Positions 52,896 through 62,882 are shown, numbered from the stretch's first letter. The stretch is DNA of 64,000 bases from an uncultured Planctomycetota bacterium (GCA_900696465.1 CAADGE010000022.1:1-64000); one strand, 5' to 3'. The notes: a model not told the origin generated them from the letters alone. Made by a program: numbers and translations.

Positions 52896-53996
52896 TCACG
52901 GGCTTGGCTGCGCCGCACCGGCAAGCATCCGGCGAATGGCCGACTCGCTGACCGGAGAGATCAAACCCTTCTCCGTGACGATCCCGGCGATCAGCGTAGC
53001 CGGCGTCACGTCGAACGCCGGCGTATAGCAGGCGATATCCTCCGGCGCCACCGTCCGCTCGCCGATTCGTCGCACCTCGGCCGGATCGCGGTACTCGATC
53101 GGAATCGCCGACCCGTCGGGAATCGAAAGGTCAAACGTCGAACTCGGCGCGGCAACGTAAAACGGGATGCCGTGCGCGCTGGCCAGCACCGCCACGCCGT
53201 AGGTGCCGATCTTGTTCGCCGTGTCGCCGTTGGCCGCGATTCGATCCGCCCCGGTCACGACGGCGTTCACCTTCTTCTCGCGCATCACCACCGCGGCCAT
53301 GTTGTCGCAGATCAGCGTCGCGTCGATGCCGGCGCGCTGCAACTCCCACGCCGTCAGCCGCGCGCCCTGAAGGAGCGGTCGCGTCTCATCGACGAAGACC
53401 TTGAAGCGCCGTCCCTTCTCGTGCGCCGCATACATCAGCGCCAGGGCCGTGCCATACTCGCTCGTCGCCAGTGCCCCGGCATTGCAGTGCGTCAGCACAC
53501 CGCCGCCGTCAGGGATCAGATGCTGTCCGAATCCGCCGATCGCCCGGCACATCGCCGCGTCTTCATCGCGGATGGCATGCGCCTCGGTAAGCAGCGCCGC
53601 TCGCGCATCGGCCCACGACTTAACTGTCAGCGACGCACCTTTCCTGCGCATCCGCTCAATCGCCCAGAAGAGGTTGACCGCCGTCGGCCGGCTCGTCGCG
53701 AGAAAGTCGCAAACCTTATCCATCTCCACGCGCCAGTTAGCATCCGTTGGCGCGGCCTCATCCAATCCGACCACGATGCCATAGGCCGCGGCCACGCCGA
53801 TGGCCGGTGCCCCGCGCACCCGGAGCTGCTTGATCGCCTCCCAGACCTGCGCCGCCGTCGTACAGGTGATCGTGACCAGCTCACTCGGCAACCTTGTCTG
53901 GTCGATCATCTCCAGCGCGCCATCCCTGCCGGCCGCAGCATTCCACCACAGCGGCCGGAGTACCCGATTCTGTCCCTGATTCGTCGCGTGTTTCAT
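52896..53996 (-). CDS. mtnA: S-methyl-5-thioribose-1-phosphate isomerase, 366 aa
   Basis: Converts methylthioribose-1-phosphate to methylthioribulose-1-phosphate in methionine salvage. Motifs include QLRVRGAPAIGVAAAYG, LTHCNAGALATSEYGTALA, VFVDETRPLLQGARLTAWEL and VTGADRIAANGDTANKIGTY. The start is taken as the ATG at 53996. No other salvage gene is adjacent. The related eIF2B-like subfamily is less likely given the full motif set. Confidence 0.94.
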   Translation of the reverse strand: MKHATNQGQNRVLRPLWWNAAAGRDGALEMIDQTRLPSELVTITCTTAAQVWEAIKQLRVRGAPAIGVAAAYGIVVGLDEAAPTDANWRVEMDKVCDFLATSRPTAVNLFWAIERMRRKGASLTVKSWADARAALLTEAHAIRDEDAAMCRAIGGFGQHLIPDGGGVLTHCNAGALATSEYGTALALMYAAHEKGRRFKVFVDETRPLLQGARLTAWELQRAGIDATLICDNMAAVVMREKKVNAVVTGADRIAANGDTANKIGTYGVAVLASAHGIPFYVAAPSSTFDLSIPDGSAIPIEYRDPAEVRRIGERTVAPEDIACYTPAFDVTPATLIAGIVTEKGLISPVSESAIRRMLAGAAQPSP

Positions 53997-54090
53997 CTGG
54001 ATTGCTTTGATCCTTGTCTCATTGTCTCATTCGTTTGCCGGAAGTAGTGCACCGTCCTCTGCCCAACGTCGAAGTGCAAGCCACGCGACA

Positions 54091-57000
54091 CTACTCCTCC
54101 GGCAGCCGCGCCTTCACCTGCGTCAGCGGTCTGCCGTCCGTCGTCTCCACGTGAACGCCCAGTCCCCAGTCGCCCCCGCCCTGGTTCACCTTGATCAGCA
54201 GCGCGTTCTCGCCCTGCTTCAGCCGCACCGGCACCCGATCCTGTTTCGACGCGTACGGCCGGCCGACACTTCGATGATGCACCTTCTCGCCGTTCAGCCA
54301 GACCGCGACCCCGTCATCGCTCCCGATCGCCAGCGTTGCATCCATCTCCTCGGGGCTGTCCAGAAGCGTGTAGGCATACACAACCGCCTCATAGACGCGG
54401 CCGCCGAAGACATCGGTGAAGTTCATGAAGAACTCATCCGTCAGATCATCGCCGGGCCGGATGCGGCGCATCACCTGCTTCCATTCGATCGAGAGATCGC
54501 CCTTGCCCTTGTAACGCCCACGCAGGTCGATCTTTTCCTCCGGTGGTAAGACCCGGTCGAGCGCCTCGTTGAACGGTGCATCAAATGGACCAAGCACCCA
54601 CCACGCATTGATCGATGGCAGCACCACCGTCTGCAGCGGTATGCGCAGCGGACGCTCATCGTCGTGCAGCACGATCTCGCCCTGCAGGACGACCGTGCCC
54701 GGCTCATCTTTCGGCGCCAGTCGCCATCCGGCGACGAAGGGCTTGTCTTCCGTGATGCCGTGCACCCGCCACGCCTGCTGCGGCTCGGTGCTGCCCGTGT
54801 CCTGTTCCGTTCGGACGCTCCAGTTGCCGTCGCAGCGCAGCGAGACGTCAAACAGCACGTTCTTGAGCAGCGGCAGCGGCAGCACGGTCGACAGCTTCAG
54901 TCGCGCTCGCAGTTGCGGCACGTACGCGGTCTCACTCAGCCCCTCGTCGATCGGCTCAACGGAGAGCTTGCAATAGAGCCCCAGCATTCGCATCAGGGCC
55001 CGCTGCTCGTCTTCCGCGGAGAGCTCCATCGCCCGAATCCCGGCCATGTTCATGCCCCAGGCGTCCTTCCACAGCTCGACGGCCTGCGAAGCGCCGGTCG
55101 GGTGCAGCGAGAAGACCCATTCCTGTCGGTCGCAGTCGTACGCGCCGCCCAGCAACACATTCCGGGCGATGCCGTTCGCATGGCACAGGGCGGACATCAT
55201 CCCGCGAAAACCGTCCAGCCCCGCCGCCCCTTCTCGCATCGCCGCTGTCTCGCCGATCACGACGCGGATCCGCTCACCGATCGGCATCGGTGCGATGTGC
55301 ACGCTCGGCCCCATGATCCGTGCGTCGTACCACCAGTACGATCGACCGGAATCATCCTCGCCCGCCGTGGCATTGAGCAGCCGGCCGTTGACCTCGACCT
55401 CATAAATGGACGGTGACCGGTCGAACACCCGCAGGACGTAACCGCGCTGCTCCGGCATGCCCTGATACGAACCCTCCGGTGGCTCGATGGTGATTACCCG
55501 CCTGCCGTCGGCCCATTCCTGCGTGATCCGTGTCCAGGCATGCTCGCCTCTCCGGTAGCCGTCGCTGACGCCATCGTCTTCATAAAGTCGGCCCTCGCTG
55601 CGATCCGCGGGAAAAATGTTCAGCACGAGCGTCTCCAACGGACGTTCCGCCGGCGGGAAACGCCTCCCATCATCCCCTCGGCTTCCCGGCACGCGATCCT
55701 TGGCCATCGGAACAATTGCCCCGGCCCGCGCAAAAAGTGGAATCTCATCCAGCGGCGTCACCTGCGAGACAACGCGCGGACCCTCGTACAGGCGACCGGT
55801 GTACCAGTGAATCCAATGCCCTGGCGGAATCCACACTTCCGTCATCGCGCAGCCGCTGTTGACATTCCCCGGCTCGACGACCGGCGCGACCAGAAGATCG
55901 TCGCCGAGAAGATACTGCCCCTTTCGGGTGTACGCTTCTTCGTGTTCCGGCCAGTGGTAATACAATGGGCGGCAAAGTGGCAGCGCGGTGTCGTAACACG
56001 TCCGCGCTGTCGTGTAGAGATAGGGAATCAGCTCGTAGCGCAGGACAAACGCCTTGCGCGCTGCATGGAAATACGCCTCCGGAAACCTCCAGATGCGCCG
56101 CTCGGCGTCGGGGTTCTTCGTTGTGTGTGTGCGAAGGATCGGCGACAGCGCCCCCCACTGTATCCACCGCGTATAAAGCTCCGGCTCGACCGGCCCCGGC
56201 TGATGACCGCCGATATCGTGGCTCCAGTAGCCATAACCGACGTTGCCCGCCGTCGCCGTGAAATAGGGCTGAAACGCCAACGACGGCCAGTCGCAGAACG
56301 TATCCCCCGAGAAGCCGACCTGGTAGCGATGATTCCCCAGACCGCCCCAGCGCGAAAAGATCAGCGGTCGGCGACCGGTCTGGCTCGCCCGTCGTTCCAT
56401 GTCCGTCCAGTGCAGATAGTTCAGCCACCAGAGCGGATCGAGCCCGGGTATCTTTGTTTCCGTTCCCTGCTGCCAGTCCATCCACCAGAAGTCGACGCCC
56501 ATCTTCTCCAGCGGATGGTGCAAATGTTTGAAATACGCGTCGACGAACTTCCGATCGGTGCAGTCGAAAGGAATCCGGTCGATCTCTTCCGGATTAAGGC
56601 CGAGTGCCTTGCACATGTCACCAAAGGCGGCCTCATGCTTGCCCACGCCGTCGGCGGGGTGAAGATTCAGAGTCGCCTTCAGTCCCTGCGATTGTACCCA
56701 CTTGAGGAATCCCTCCGGATCGGGAAAGTACTTCGGGTTCCAGGTGTAGCCCGTCCAGCCGTCCAGGTGCCAGTCCATGTCGATCACCAGGACATCCAGC
56801 GGCACCTCGTGCTGACGAAACTCGAGCACCAGTTGCCGAAGCTGCGCATCCGAGTACGCCCAGTAACGCGACCACCACGTGCCGAAGACATATCGCGGCG
56901 GAAGCGGTATCCGACCGGCGATCTTTGTGAACTCCGCGAGCGCCGCCGGGTAGTCACTGCCGTAGACAAATATGTACGCGTCGATTGCATCCGGCTGACG

Positions 57001-57636
57001 GCGCGGCGTCGCCCACGGCCGGTCGCTCTCGTCGAAGAGCAGCGTCTTGGAGTCGTCGAGATAGGTCCAGCCGTAGCGGTTGAGCAGTCCGTCCGGCAAG
57101 GGACATGCGCCGGACACCCCGTCCAGCGTCCGCACCGTCCCGCCGAGATTCGAGCATTGAGAAAAGGGCGGCGTGCCTTCCCACCATTCTTCAGCCCCGC
57201 CTCCTCCGACGCGACACCGGACGACGAGGTTGTCCTCGCTGAACGGCTTGCCGTCCGGTCGGTACCGGATTTCCACGCGATCCGCGCGGATGACCACGAC
57301 GGGCTTTCCATTCGCCGACTTTTCGCTGGGTGCTGTGCCGGCTACGCGCAGGTCTGTATCCTCGGACTTCGTGTACGACGGCACCGGCAGTCGCCGGTTG
57401 ATCACCACCTGCGAGGCCCGATCCTCGAACGTCCCGTCCGGCGACCACTCCAGCCGCACGAGACGATCCGAGAGCACGGTGAACCGCGCCGATCCCGCGA
57501 CGACGACGGCTCTGGCGTCCGCCTTCGGGTCTGGCCGATCGTCTCGCAGCGCATCGATGGCAGGCGATTCGCCGCGCGCCGCACCGGTGAGGGCACACAT
57601 CGATAGCATGGTAACGAGTTGAAAAGTCCGCTTCAT
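54091..57636 (-). CDS. Exported glycoside hydrolase family 31 protein with extra C-terminal domains, 1181 aa
   Basis: A signal peptide is seen (LVTMLSMCALTGAARG). The N-terminal galactose-mutarotase-like part leads to the GH31 barrel: LDVLVIDMDWHLDGWTGY, FWWMDWQQGTE (Asp after Met is the likely nucleophile) and FSGDTFCDWPSL (likely acid/base region), then YGYWSHDIGGHQPG. A DUF5110-like part with FPADRSEGRLYEDDGVSDGY follows. From about residue 790 come further domains, ending in a beta-rich module with GSDDGVAVWLNGEKVHHRSVG that looks like a PA14- or CBM-type sugar-binding domain. Family activities are alpha-glucosidase, alpha-xylosidase or similar. It is much longer than the usual 700-800 residues. 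The start at 57636 has a GAGGGCGG site. Confidence 0.9.
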   Translation of the reverse strand: MKRTFQLVTMLSMCALTGAARGESPAIDALRDDRPDPKADARAVVVAGSARFTVLSDRLVRLEWSPDGTFEDRASQVVINRRLPVPSYTKSEDTDLRVAGTAPSEKSANGKPVVVIRADRVEIRYRPDGKPFSEDNLVVRCRVGGGGAEEWWEGTPPFSQCSNLGGTVRTLDGVSGACPLPDGLLNRYGWTYLDDSKTLLFDESDRPWATPRRQPDAIDAYIFVYGSDYPAALAEFTKIAGRIPLPPRYVFGTWWSRYWAYSDAQLRQLVLEFRQHEVPLDVLVIDMDWHLDGWTGYTWNPKYFPDPEGFLKWVQSQGLKATLNLHPADGVGKHEAAFGDMCKALGLNPEEIDRIPFDCTDRKFVDAYFKHLHHPLEKMGVDFWWMDWQQGTETKIPGLDPLWWLNYLHWTDMERRASQTGRRPLIFSRWGGLGNHRYQVGFSGDTFCDWPSLAFQPYFTATAGNVGYGYWSHDIGGHQPGPVEPELYTRWIQWGALSPILRTHTTKNPDAERRIWRFPEAYFHAARKAFVLRYELIPYLYTTARTCYDTALPLCRPLYYHWPEHEEAYTRKGQYLLGDDLLVAPVVEPGNVNSGCAMTEVWIPPGHWIHWYTGRLYEGPRVVSQVTPLDEIPLFARAGAIVPMAKDRVPGSRGDDGRRFPPAERPLETLVLNIFPADRSEGRLYEDDGVSDGYRRGEHAWTRITQEWADGRRVITIEPPEGSYQGMPEQRGYVLRVFDRSPSIYEVEVNGRLLNATAGEDDSGRSYWWYDARIMGPSVHIAPMPIGERIRVVIGETAAMREGAAGLDGFRGMMSALCHANGIARNVLLGGAYDCDRQEWVFSLHPTGASQAVELWKDAWGMNMAGIRAMELSAEDEQRALMRMLGLYCKLSVEPIDEGLSETAYVPQLRARLKLSTVLPLPLLKNVLFDVSLRCDGNWSVRTEQDTGSTEPQQAWRVHGITEDKPFVAGWRLAPKDEPGTVVLQGEIVLHDDERPLRIPLQTVVLPSINAWWVLGPFDAPFNEALDRVLPPEEKIDLRGRYKGKGDLSIEWKQVMRRIRPGDDLTDEFFMNFTDVFGGRVYEAVVYAYTLLDSPEEMDATLAIGSDDGVAVWLNGEKVHHRSVGRPYASKQDRVPVRLKQGENALLIKVNQGGGDWGLGVHVETTDGRPLTQVKARLPEE

Positions 57637-57755
57637 GATCCGCCCTCGCGCCGCTACGATCTTACGGCCATCCGCGGCGGCGGCCAAGACACGGCGGCTG
57701 CGCGGCGATCGGCGCAACAACCCGCGAAGCGCGGTTCTCGCGGAGTCCTTCTTCC

Positions 57756-58808
57756 ATGACGCATGACGCGCCTGTGCAACGCGACCGCCCCGGCGGCCGG
57801 CGGGCCCTTGTCACCGGCGGCGGCGGCTTCCTCGGTCGGCGGATCGTCGAAATGCTTCGCGAGCGCGGCGATCCGGTGCGCAGCTATTCGCGTGGAGCGT
57901 ACCCCGAGCTGGCGTCCATGGGCGTTGAGTGCCATCGCGGTGACCTCACGGACGCACCGGCCCTCCGGCGCGCCTGCGATGGATGCGAAGTCGTCTTTCA
58001 CGTCGCCGCGCGGCCGGGTATCTGGGGCCGATACGAAGACTACCATCGACCCAACGTCATCGGCACGCAGAACGTCATCGACGCCTGCCGCGCCGCCGGC
58101 GTGCCTCGCCTCGTCTTCACCAGCTCGCCGAGCGTGGTCTTCGACGGAACCGACATGGAAGGTGTCGACGAGTCGGTGCCGTACCCGAGGCACTATGAAG
58201 CACACTACCCGCGGACCAAGGCCCTCGCCGAGCAGGCCGTCCTCGCCGCAAACGACAACCATCTGGCAACCGTGGCCCTGCGGCCCCATCTGATCTGGGG
58301 GCCGCGCGACAATCACCTCGTCCCGCGAATCATCGCCCGAGCCGCCGCACTTCGACGAATCGGCCGCGAAAACAAGCTCGTCGATTCGACCTATATCGAC
58401 AACGCCGCGCTGGCCCATCTTCTCGCCGCTGACCGACTGGAAGTCGGAACCCCCGTCGCCGGCCGGGCCTACTTCATCAGCAACGGCGAGCCCTGGCCGA
58501 TCTGGGACTTGGTCAGCGGAATCCTCGCCGCAGCCAGGCTCCCGCCCGTTCGGCGCTGCGTGCCCGGATGGTTCGCCGTGGCAGCGGCGGCAACCCTCGA
58601 AGCGATCTATGCATCCCTGCGGCTTTCATCCGAGCCACGGCTTACCCGATTCCTTGTCCGCGAGTTGTCCACGGCACACTGGTTCGATATTTCCGCCGCC
58701 AGAAGCGATTTCGGCTATGAGCCAACCGTAACCATCCGCGAGGGGCTATCAAGACTGAAAGAATGGCTGGATTCGATCCATCCCATTTCCGAGCGCAAGA
58801 AATCGTAA
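57756..58808 (+). CDS. NAD(P)-dependent 3-beta-HSD/OleD-like reductase, 350 aa
   Basis: An extended short-chain dehydrogenase. The nucleotide motif is ALVTGGGGFLGRRI; the catalytic Ser-Tyr-Lys residues fit SSPSVVF and YEAHYPRTKALAE. LRPHLIWGPRDNHLVPRI is typical of the 3-beta-hydroxysteroid dehydrogenase/OleD branch, which reduces 3-keto groups. No other ole gene is here, so the substrate is unclear. It is divergent from the GH31 gene, with 119 bases between the starts. Confidence 0.88.
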   Translation: MTHDAPVQRDRPGGRRALVTGGGGFLGRRIVEMLRERGDPVRSYSRGAYPELASMGVECHRGDLTDAPALRRACDGCEVVFHVAARPGIWGRYEDYHRPNVIGTQNVIDACRAAGVPRLVFTSSPSVVFDGTDMEGVDESVPYPRHYEAHYPRTKALAEQAVLAANDNHLATVALRPHLIWGPRDNHLVPRIIARAAALRRIGRENKLVDSTYIDNAALAHLLAADRLEVGTPVAGRAYFISNGEPWPIWDLVSGILAAARLPPVRRCVPGWFAVAAAATLEAIYASLRLSSEPRLTRFLVRELSTAHWFDISAARSDFGYEPTVTIREGLSRLKEWLDSIHPISERKKS

Positions 58809-59106
58809 CCACTTTTTTAGTAATATTTTATGGATACAAACAAGAGACACAATTTGTCTTTATTGCCTCTTTAGCGCACAATTATCACGAGTTCGGCAAC
58901 CGATGAGTCCGAAAAAAGAGTAGTTCGGGTTGCTCTGGCAGCATTCCCCTGCTGCCCTTAGCTCGATTTTACTGGCAATACTTCCCGGACGGTCTATGAT
59001 CCTTAAAAGCCGGAACCGGGCCAGATATCAAAGGTACAACGTTTCACTGCGGCAAAGTGAGGGGGTCGTCAATTATCGATCACTTGCCGTATCGTAAGGT
59101 GTACGC

Positions 59107-59307
59107 ATGAGTGCAAACGACAAACTAGCCAATCTCAACGAACGACGGGATGAGCTCAAACGCGAACTCTCCGACCTCGCGGCCATCAAGCCGCACTCCC
59201 AGAACGCGGCACTCGACGATCTCGAGTCCGCCCTTCTGCGCGAACTGGAACGCGTCGAAGGACAGGTCCGGCAGATTCAGGGCTACCTCGATCGCTGCAC
59301 GGCCTGA
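59107..59307 (+). CDS. Small coiled-coil protein, 66 aa
   Basis: The protein is highly charged and helical: NLNERRDELKRELSDLAAI and LDDLESALLRELERVEGQVRQI give regular heptads. An AAGGTG site lies before the ATG. No family is recognised. The 298 bases upstream (58809-59106) show no gene and only AT-rich spacer near the end of the reductase gene. Confidence 0.55.
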   Translation: MSANDKLANLNERRDELKRELSDLAAIKPHSQNAALDDLESALLRELERVEGQVRQIQGYLDRCTA

Positions 59308-59500
59308 GTCTCCACGACCGCCTGGAGACTTCGGCGCTGACGGCCTGCTCTATCGGGCAGACATCATTCGCTCCAACCCGCCCGCTCAATTCCTCGCAGG
59401 ATATCCACCGGCCTCGCTACAAGGGTTTCGCCGCGCGCCGACCGGATGTACACTTGGAACTCTTCGATTTCTCACACGGTTCCAGCCCCGGAGGCAAGCA

Positions 59501-61405
59501 ATGAAGCGTCCGAGCATCCTTCAATTATTCCAACTTGCAACTCTGTCCGCGATCCTGGCCACGGTTCTTGCCAACGCACCGGCCTCCGCACTCGGCGGAG
59601 AAGCCCCCACGATTCGCCAGTTCGTGCAGATCAAATGGCCGCGCGCCGGGCGACTCGCGCCCGATGGCACCTTCTACTACATCCACAACCCCGACGGCCT
59701 TAACCAGCTCTACGCTCGTAAGCCCGGCGCGGCGGAGCCGAAGAAGCTGACCGACTTTCCCGACGGCATCTCCTCCTACAGTCTCTCCGACGACGGCGCC
59801 TGGATCGTCATCACTGCGGCCATCGGTGGAAACGAACAGACCGACATCTATCTGCTCGATGCAGCGAGCGGCCGCATGCGAGCCCTCTTCGCCCATCCCG
59901 ACGTCGTCTACGGCTCGATCGTCTGGCGGCGCGACTCGAAGGCCTTCGCCTTCAAGGCCAATGATCAATCCCGCTCCGATTTCTACGTCTATCTTTACGG
60001 CCTTGATGCCAACACCACGCGACAGGTCCTCACCCAGCCGGGCGATACCTCGCCGGTCGATTTCAATTCCGACGGTTCGCGGCTCATGTGTCGTCGCTAT
60101 TTCTCGTCGACGCACTCCGAGCTTCATGAAGTCAATCTCGCCGACGGCAAGTCGCGTCTGATCACGCCCGCCGATGAAGAGTGGGCCTTCGACCCCATCG
60201 GTTACACCGCCGACGACAAGACCTTCCTCGCCGCCAGTGATTATCGCGGAGACCTGAGCAACGTCGTCGCCATCGAACTCGCCACTGGCAAGATCACGCG
60301 ATCATTTCCCCAGTGGGATAAATACGAAGTCGATTACGGCACTTTCAACGAGAAGCGAGATATCCTCGCCCTCTGTCTGAACGAAGACGGCTACGGCAAT
60401 CTCCACCTCTACCGCATGCCCGAGAAGAAAGAGATGAAGCTGCCGGACATGCCGCAGGGCATCGTGCGAAATGTCAATTTCACCGGCGACGCAATGCTGT
60501 ATTCCGTCGACAACGCCAACACGCCCGGCGTCATCTATCGCTGGTCGCCGGCCAGGCCGGATGCCGAGCCGATGGCCATGACCGAGGTGGAAGATCAGGG
60601 CATCGACCTCTCGAAGTACCCGCTGCCGGAGCTGATACGCTACAAATCATTCGACGGCCTCGAAGTGCCTGCCTTCCTCTATCTGCCTGCCGACTACCGC
60701 AAGGGGCAGAAGATTCCCTTCATCGTTTCTTATCACGGCGGTCCCGAGGCCCAGTTCCGCCCGAATTTCAGCTACATGATCTCCTACTTCGTCTCCCGCG
60801 GCTTCGGCGTGCTCGCTCCGAATGTTCGCGGCTCTTCCGGCTACGGTAAGAAGTTCCTGGAGATGGACAACTACAAGAAGCGCATGGACAGCGTGAAAGA
60901 CGGCGTCGAGGCCGCCCGCTGGCTCGTCAAGGAGGGCTACAGCACGCCGTCACAGATCGCGGCCTACGGCGGCAGCTACGGCGGCTTCATGGTCATGGCC
61001 TGCATCACCGAAGCGCCGGACGCCTTCGGCGCCGCGTGCAACATCGTCGGCATCTGTAACATGCAGACCTTCCTCGAGCGCACCAAGGATTACCGCCGCA
61101 AGCTGCGCGAGGCGGAGTACGGCCCGCTGGAGGATACCGAGTTTCTCCGGTCCGTCTCGCCGATCTACAAGGTCGATCGCATCAAGTGCCCGCTGCTGAT
61201 CGCCCACGGGGCGAACGACCCGCGCGTGCCGCTCTTCGAGGCCGAACAGCTCTACGACAAGATGAAGAAACTCGACAAAAAAGTCGAAATGCTCGTCTTC
61301 CCCGACGAAGGCCACGGTTTCGCCAAAGAGCCGAACCGCATCACCTTCGCCGAACGCGTGGTGGAGTTTTTCACGAAGCATTTGGCGGACAAGCCAGCGT
61401 CGTGA
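59501..61405 (+). CDS. Exported S9 prolyl-oligopeptidase family peptidase, 634 aa
   Basis: A signal peptide is seen at about residues 1-30 (LATLSAILATVLANAPASAL). A beta-propeller precedes the alpha/beta hydrolase domain. The catalytic triad is Ser492 (AYGGSYGGF), Asp573 (HGANDPRVP) and His605 (PDEGHGF). The layout is that of dipeptidyl-peptidase/acylaminoacyl-peptidase-like members. The start at 59501 has a GGAGG site. The upstream frame to 59150 is not protein-like. Confidence 0.93.
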   Translation: MKRPSILQLFQLATLSAILATVLANAPASALGGEAPTIRQFVQIKWPRAGRLAPDGTFYYIHNPDGLNQLYARKPGAAEPKKLTDFPDGISSYSLSDDGAWIVITAAIGGNEQTDIYLLDAASGRMRALFAHPDVVYGSIVWRRDSKAFAFKANDQSRSDFYVYLYGLDANTTRQVLTQPGDTSPVDFNSDGSRLMCRRYFSSTHSELHEVNLADGKSRLITPADEEWAFDPIGYTADDKTFLAASDYRGDLSNVVAIELATGKITRSFPQWDKYEVDYGTFNEKRDILALCLNEDGYGNLHLYRMPEKKEMKLPDMPQGIVRNVNFTGDAMLYSVDNANTPGVIYRWSPARPDAEPMAMTEVEDQGIDLSKYPLPELIRYKSFDGLEVPAFLYLPADYRKGQKIPFIVSYHGGPEAQFRPNFSYMISYFVSRGFGVLAPNVRGSSGYGKKFLEMDNYKKRMDSVKDGVEAARWLVKEGYSTPSQIAAYGGSYGGFMVMACITEAPDAFGAACNIVGICNMQTFLERTKDYRRKLREAEYGPLEDTEFLRSVSPIYKVDRIKCPLLIAHGANDPRVPLFEAEQLYDKMKKLDKKVEMLVFPDEGHGFAKEPNRITFAERVVEFFTKHLADKPAS

Positions 61406-61430
61406 CGACGCTGCCCAGCCTGCCAGCACG

Positions 61431-61538
61431 CAGGCGTACATCGACTACACACGGCGGCGCTGCGTGGAGCTGGCCCGCGTGTTGAAGAAAACCGGCTCGT
61501 TCTACTGCCACTGCGACTGGCAGGCGATGGTACACTAA
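61431..61538 (+). pseudogene. Fragment of a site-specific DNA methyltransferase
   Basis: An in-frame remnant of 35 codons reads QAYIDYTRRRCVELARVLKK, then TGSFYCHCDWQAMVH and a stop. The segment R..EL.RVLK.TGSFY.HCDW matches the part of beta-class N4/N6 methyltransferases after the catalytic motif. No upstream part survives next to the peptidase gene. The matching C-terminal remnant is at 62717-62882. Confidence 0.7.
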
Positions 61539-61577
61539 TGGCAGATATTCTTTGCCCCATCCTGTAGAATCTCCGAA

Positions 61578-62723
61578 ATGGACAAACTCCTCCACGACAT
61601 CCAAACTTTTCGGGCGAAGTACGACGGCCTGCGCAAACGAGGTCTGAAGGAGACGCCAACACGAACGATCGTGGTGGACCCGCTCCTCGGAGCGCTCGGC
61701 TGGGACGTGCGCGATCCTGATGAGGTTGAACTTGAGTACCCCACAGTCGATGGGAAGTCCGTCGACTACGCGCTCAAGATCAACACAAAGCCCGTCTTGC
61801 TTGTGGAAGCTAAACCCCTCGATGATCCGCTTGACGATGTGAAGGGCATCACCCAAGTCGTCGGCTACGCGGCGAACGATGGGATTGTCTGGTGCGTCCT
61901 GACAAACGGCTTCAAGTGGAAGGTCTATCGCAGCGTCGAGAAGTGCGCAGCCCCCGAGAAGCTGATGTACGAGGTCTCGCTTGATCCACGAGATGATCCA
62001 GGATCGTCCATCGAGGAGTCGGCGCGGCTACTATGGCGACTCTCTAGGGACGAGATGGCAAAGGGCACTCTCGACGCTTTGGGGGAACAAATATTCACGG
62101 ACGGCAAAGTGCGCAAGGCGCTCGATGCTGTCATGGCTGACCCACCGAGGCCTTTCCTGAAAATACTTCGTAGCGCCGCGGGCGACGGTGTCCTTACTCC
62201 GCAGCAAATCAAAGAGAGTATTGCCCGCATATGGGTAAAAGGGCCGTCGTCAACGAGTGCAAACCCTCGTACCAGCACTCGTGAGAAACGAGTGGCGGTG
62301 CAAGCAGAAAGTCCGTCTCGCACCTCAAAGGCTTCGCGAAGACGTGGGAAATCCGCTTCCGTTTACGCCGAGTCCCATCACACTTCTGACAAGCCAAGAG
62401 AGGCGGTCGAGCTCTACCGGGCAATCGACCAATTCTGCCTCTCCTTGCGGCCGGGTGCTGTCGAAAGGCGGTATCTCGCGAAGTACATCAGCTATGTGAT
62501 CGGCAAGGAAACATTCTGCTCACTCCACATCCTGCGCGGTGGCCTTCGTGTGTGGTTGAAGCTGAAATACAATCGCTTGGACAGTCCGCCGGCTTTTGCG
62601 CGCGACATGTCGGGCATCGGTCATTGGGGGATAGGGGACTTGGAACTTGCCATCAACAGTCACTCCCAACTCGAAGAGGGACTGCCGTTTGTGCGAACGT
62701 CGTTTGAAGCGTGCGCTGGTTGA
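61578..62723 (+). CDS. Type I restriction R N-terminal-like nuclease domain protein with DUF5655-like tail, 381 aa
   Basis: The N-terminal 150 residues resemble the nuclease domain of type I R subunits and related single proteins: TRTIVVDPLLGALGWDV, then VDYALKINTKPVLLVEAKPL, which contains the D...E-x-K nuclease motif. A basic linker (about residues 215-265) follows. The last 110 residues (AIDQFCLSLRPGAVERR, ARDMSGIGHWGIGDLELAI) resemble the DUF5655 domain found in uncharacterised proteins. It lacks helicase motifs, so it is not an HsdR. It lies between two remnants of a methyltransferase, so it was inserted in or grew up inside a decayed restriction-type locus. Confidence 0.75.
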   Translation: MDKLLHDIQTFRAKYDGLRKRGLKETPTRTIVVDPLLGALGWDVRDPDEVELEYPTVDGKSVDYALKINTKPVLLVEAKPLDDPLDDVKGITQVVGYAANDGIVWCVLTNGFKWKVYRSVEKCAAPEKLMYEVSLDPRDDPGSSIEESARLLWRLSRDEMAKGTLDALGEQIFTDGKVRKALDAVMADPPRPFLKILRSAAGDGVLTPQQIKESIARIWVKGPSSTSANPRTSTREKRVAVQAESPSRTSKASRRRGKSASVYAESHHTSDKPREAVELYRAIDQFCLSLRPGAVERRYLAKYISYVIGKETFCSLHILRGGLRVWLKLKYNRLDSPPAFARDMSGIGHWGIGDLELAINSHSQLEEGLPFVRTSFEACAG

Positions 62724-62882
62724 TCGAGTCGAGAGGCTACAGCAATCCGAACGACATCATTCTCGACGCCTTCTGCGGATGCCGAGCGCGAGTGCGCCGC
62801 GTTCCACAAAAAGTCCGGGCGGATCATTAAGCTCATCACCGTGCAGGAAATCCTCGACGAGCTGCATGTTCAGAAGATGTAA
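62717..62882 (+). pseudogene. C-terminal remnant of a site-specific DNA methyltransferase
   Basis: One frame reads WLIESRGYSNPNDIILDAFC, matching the SNP.D.ILD.FCG motif I of DNA methyltransferases. After a frame change the sequence continues AERECAAFHKKSGRI then IKLITVQEILDELHVQKM and stop, which looks like the extreme C-terminus of the same family. An internal deletion and frameshift therefore separate motif I from the tail. With 61431-61538 this shows a broken gene. Confidence 0.7.

Noticed and set aside
55540-57606. Long open frame antiparallel to the GH31 gene
   Set aside because: Arg/Pro-rich with no motif; the GH31 frame is fully supported.
58899-58920. Hammerhead-ribozyme-like string CGATGAGTCCGAAA
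   Set aside because: The stem II between the two core parts cannot form and flanking stems are not seen, so it is probably chance.
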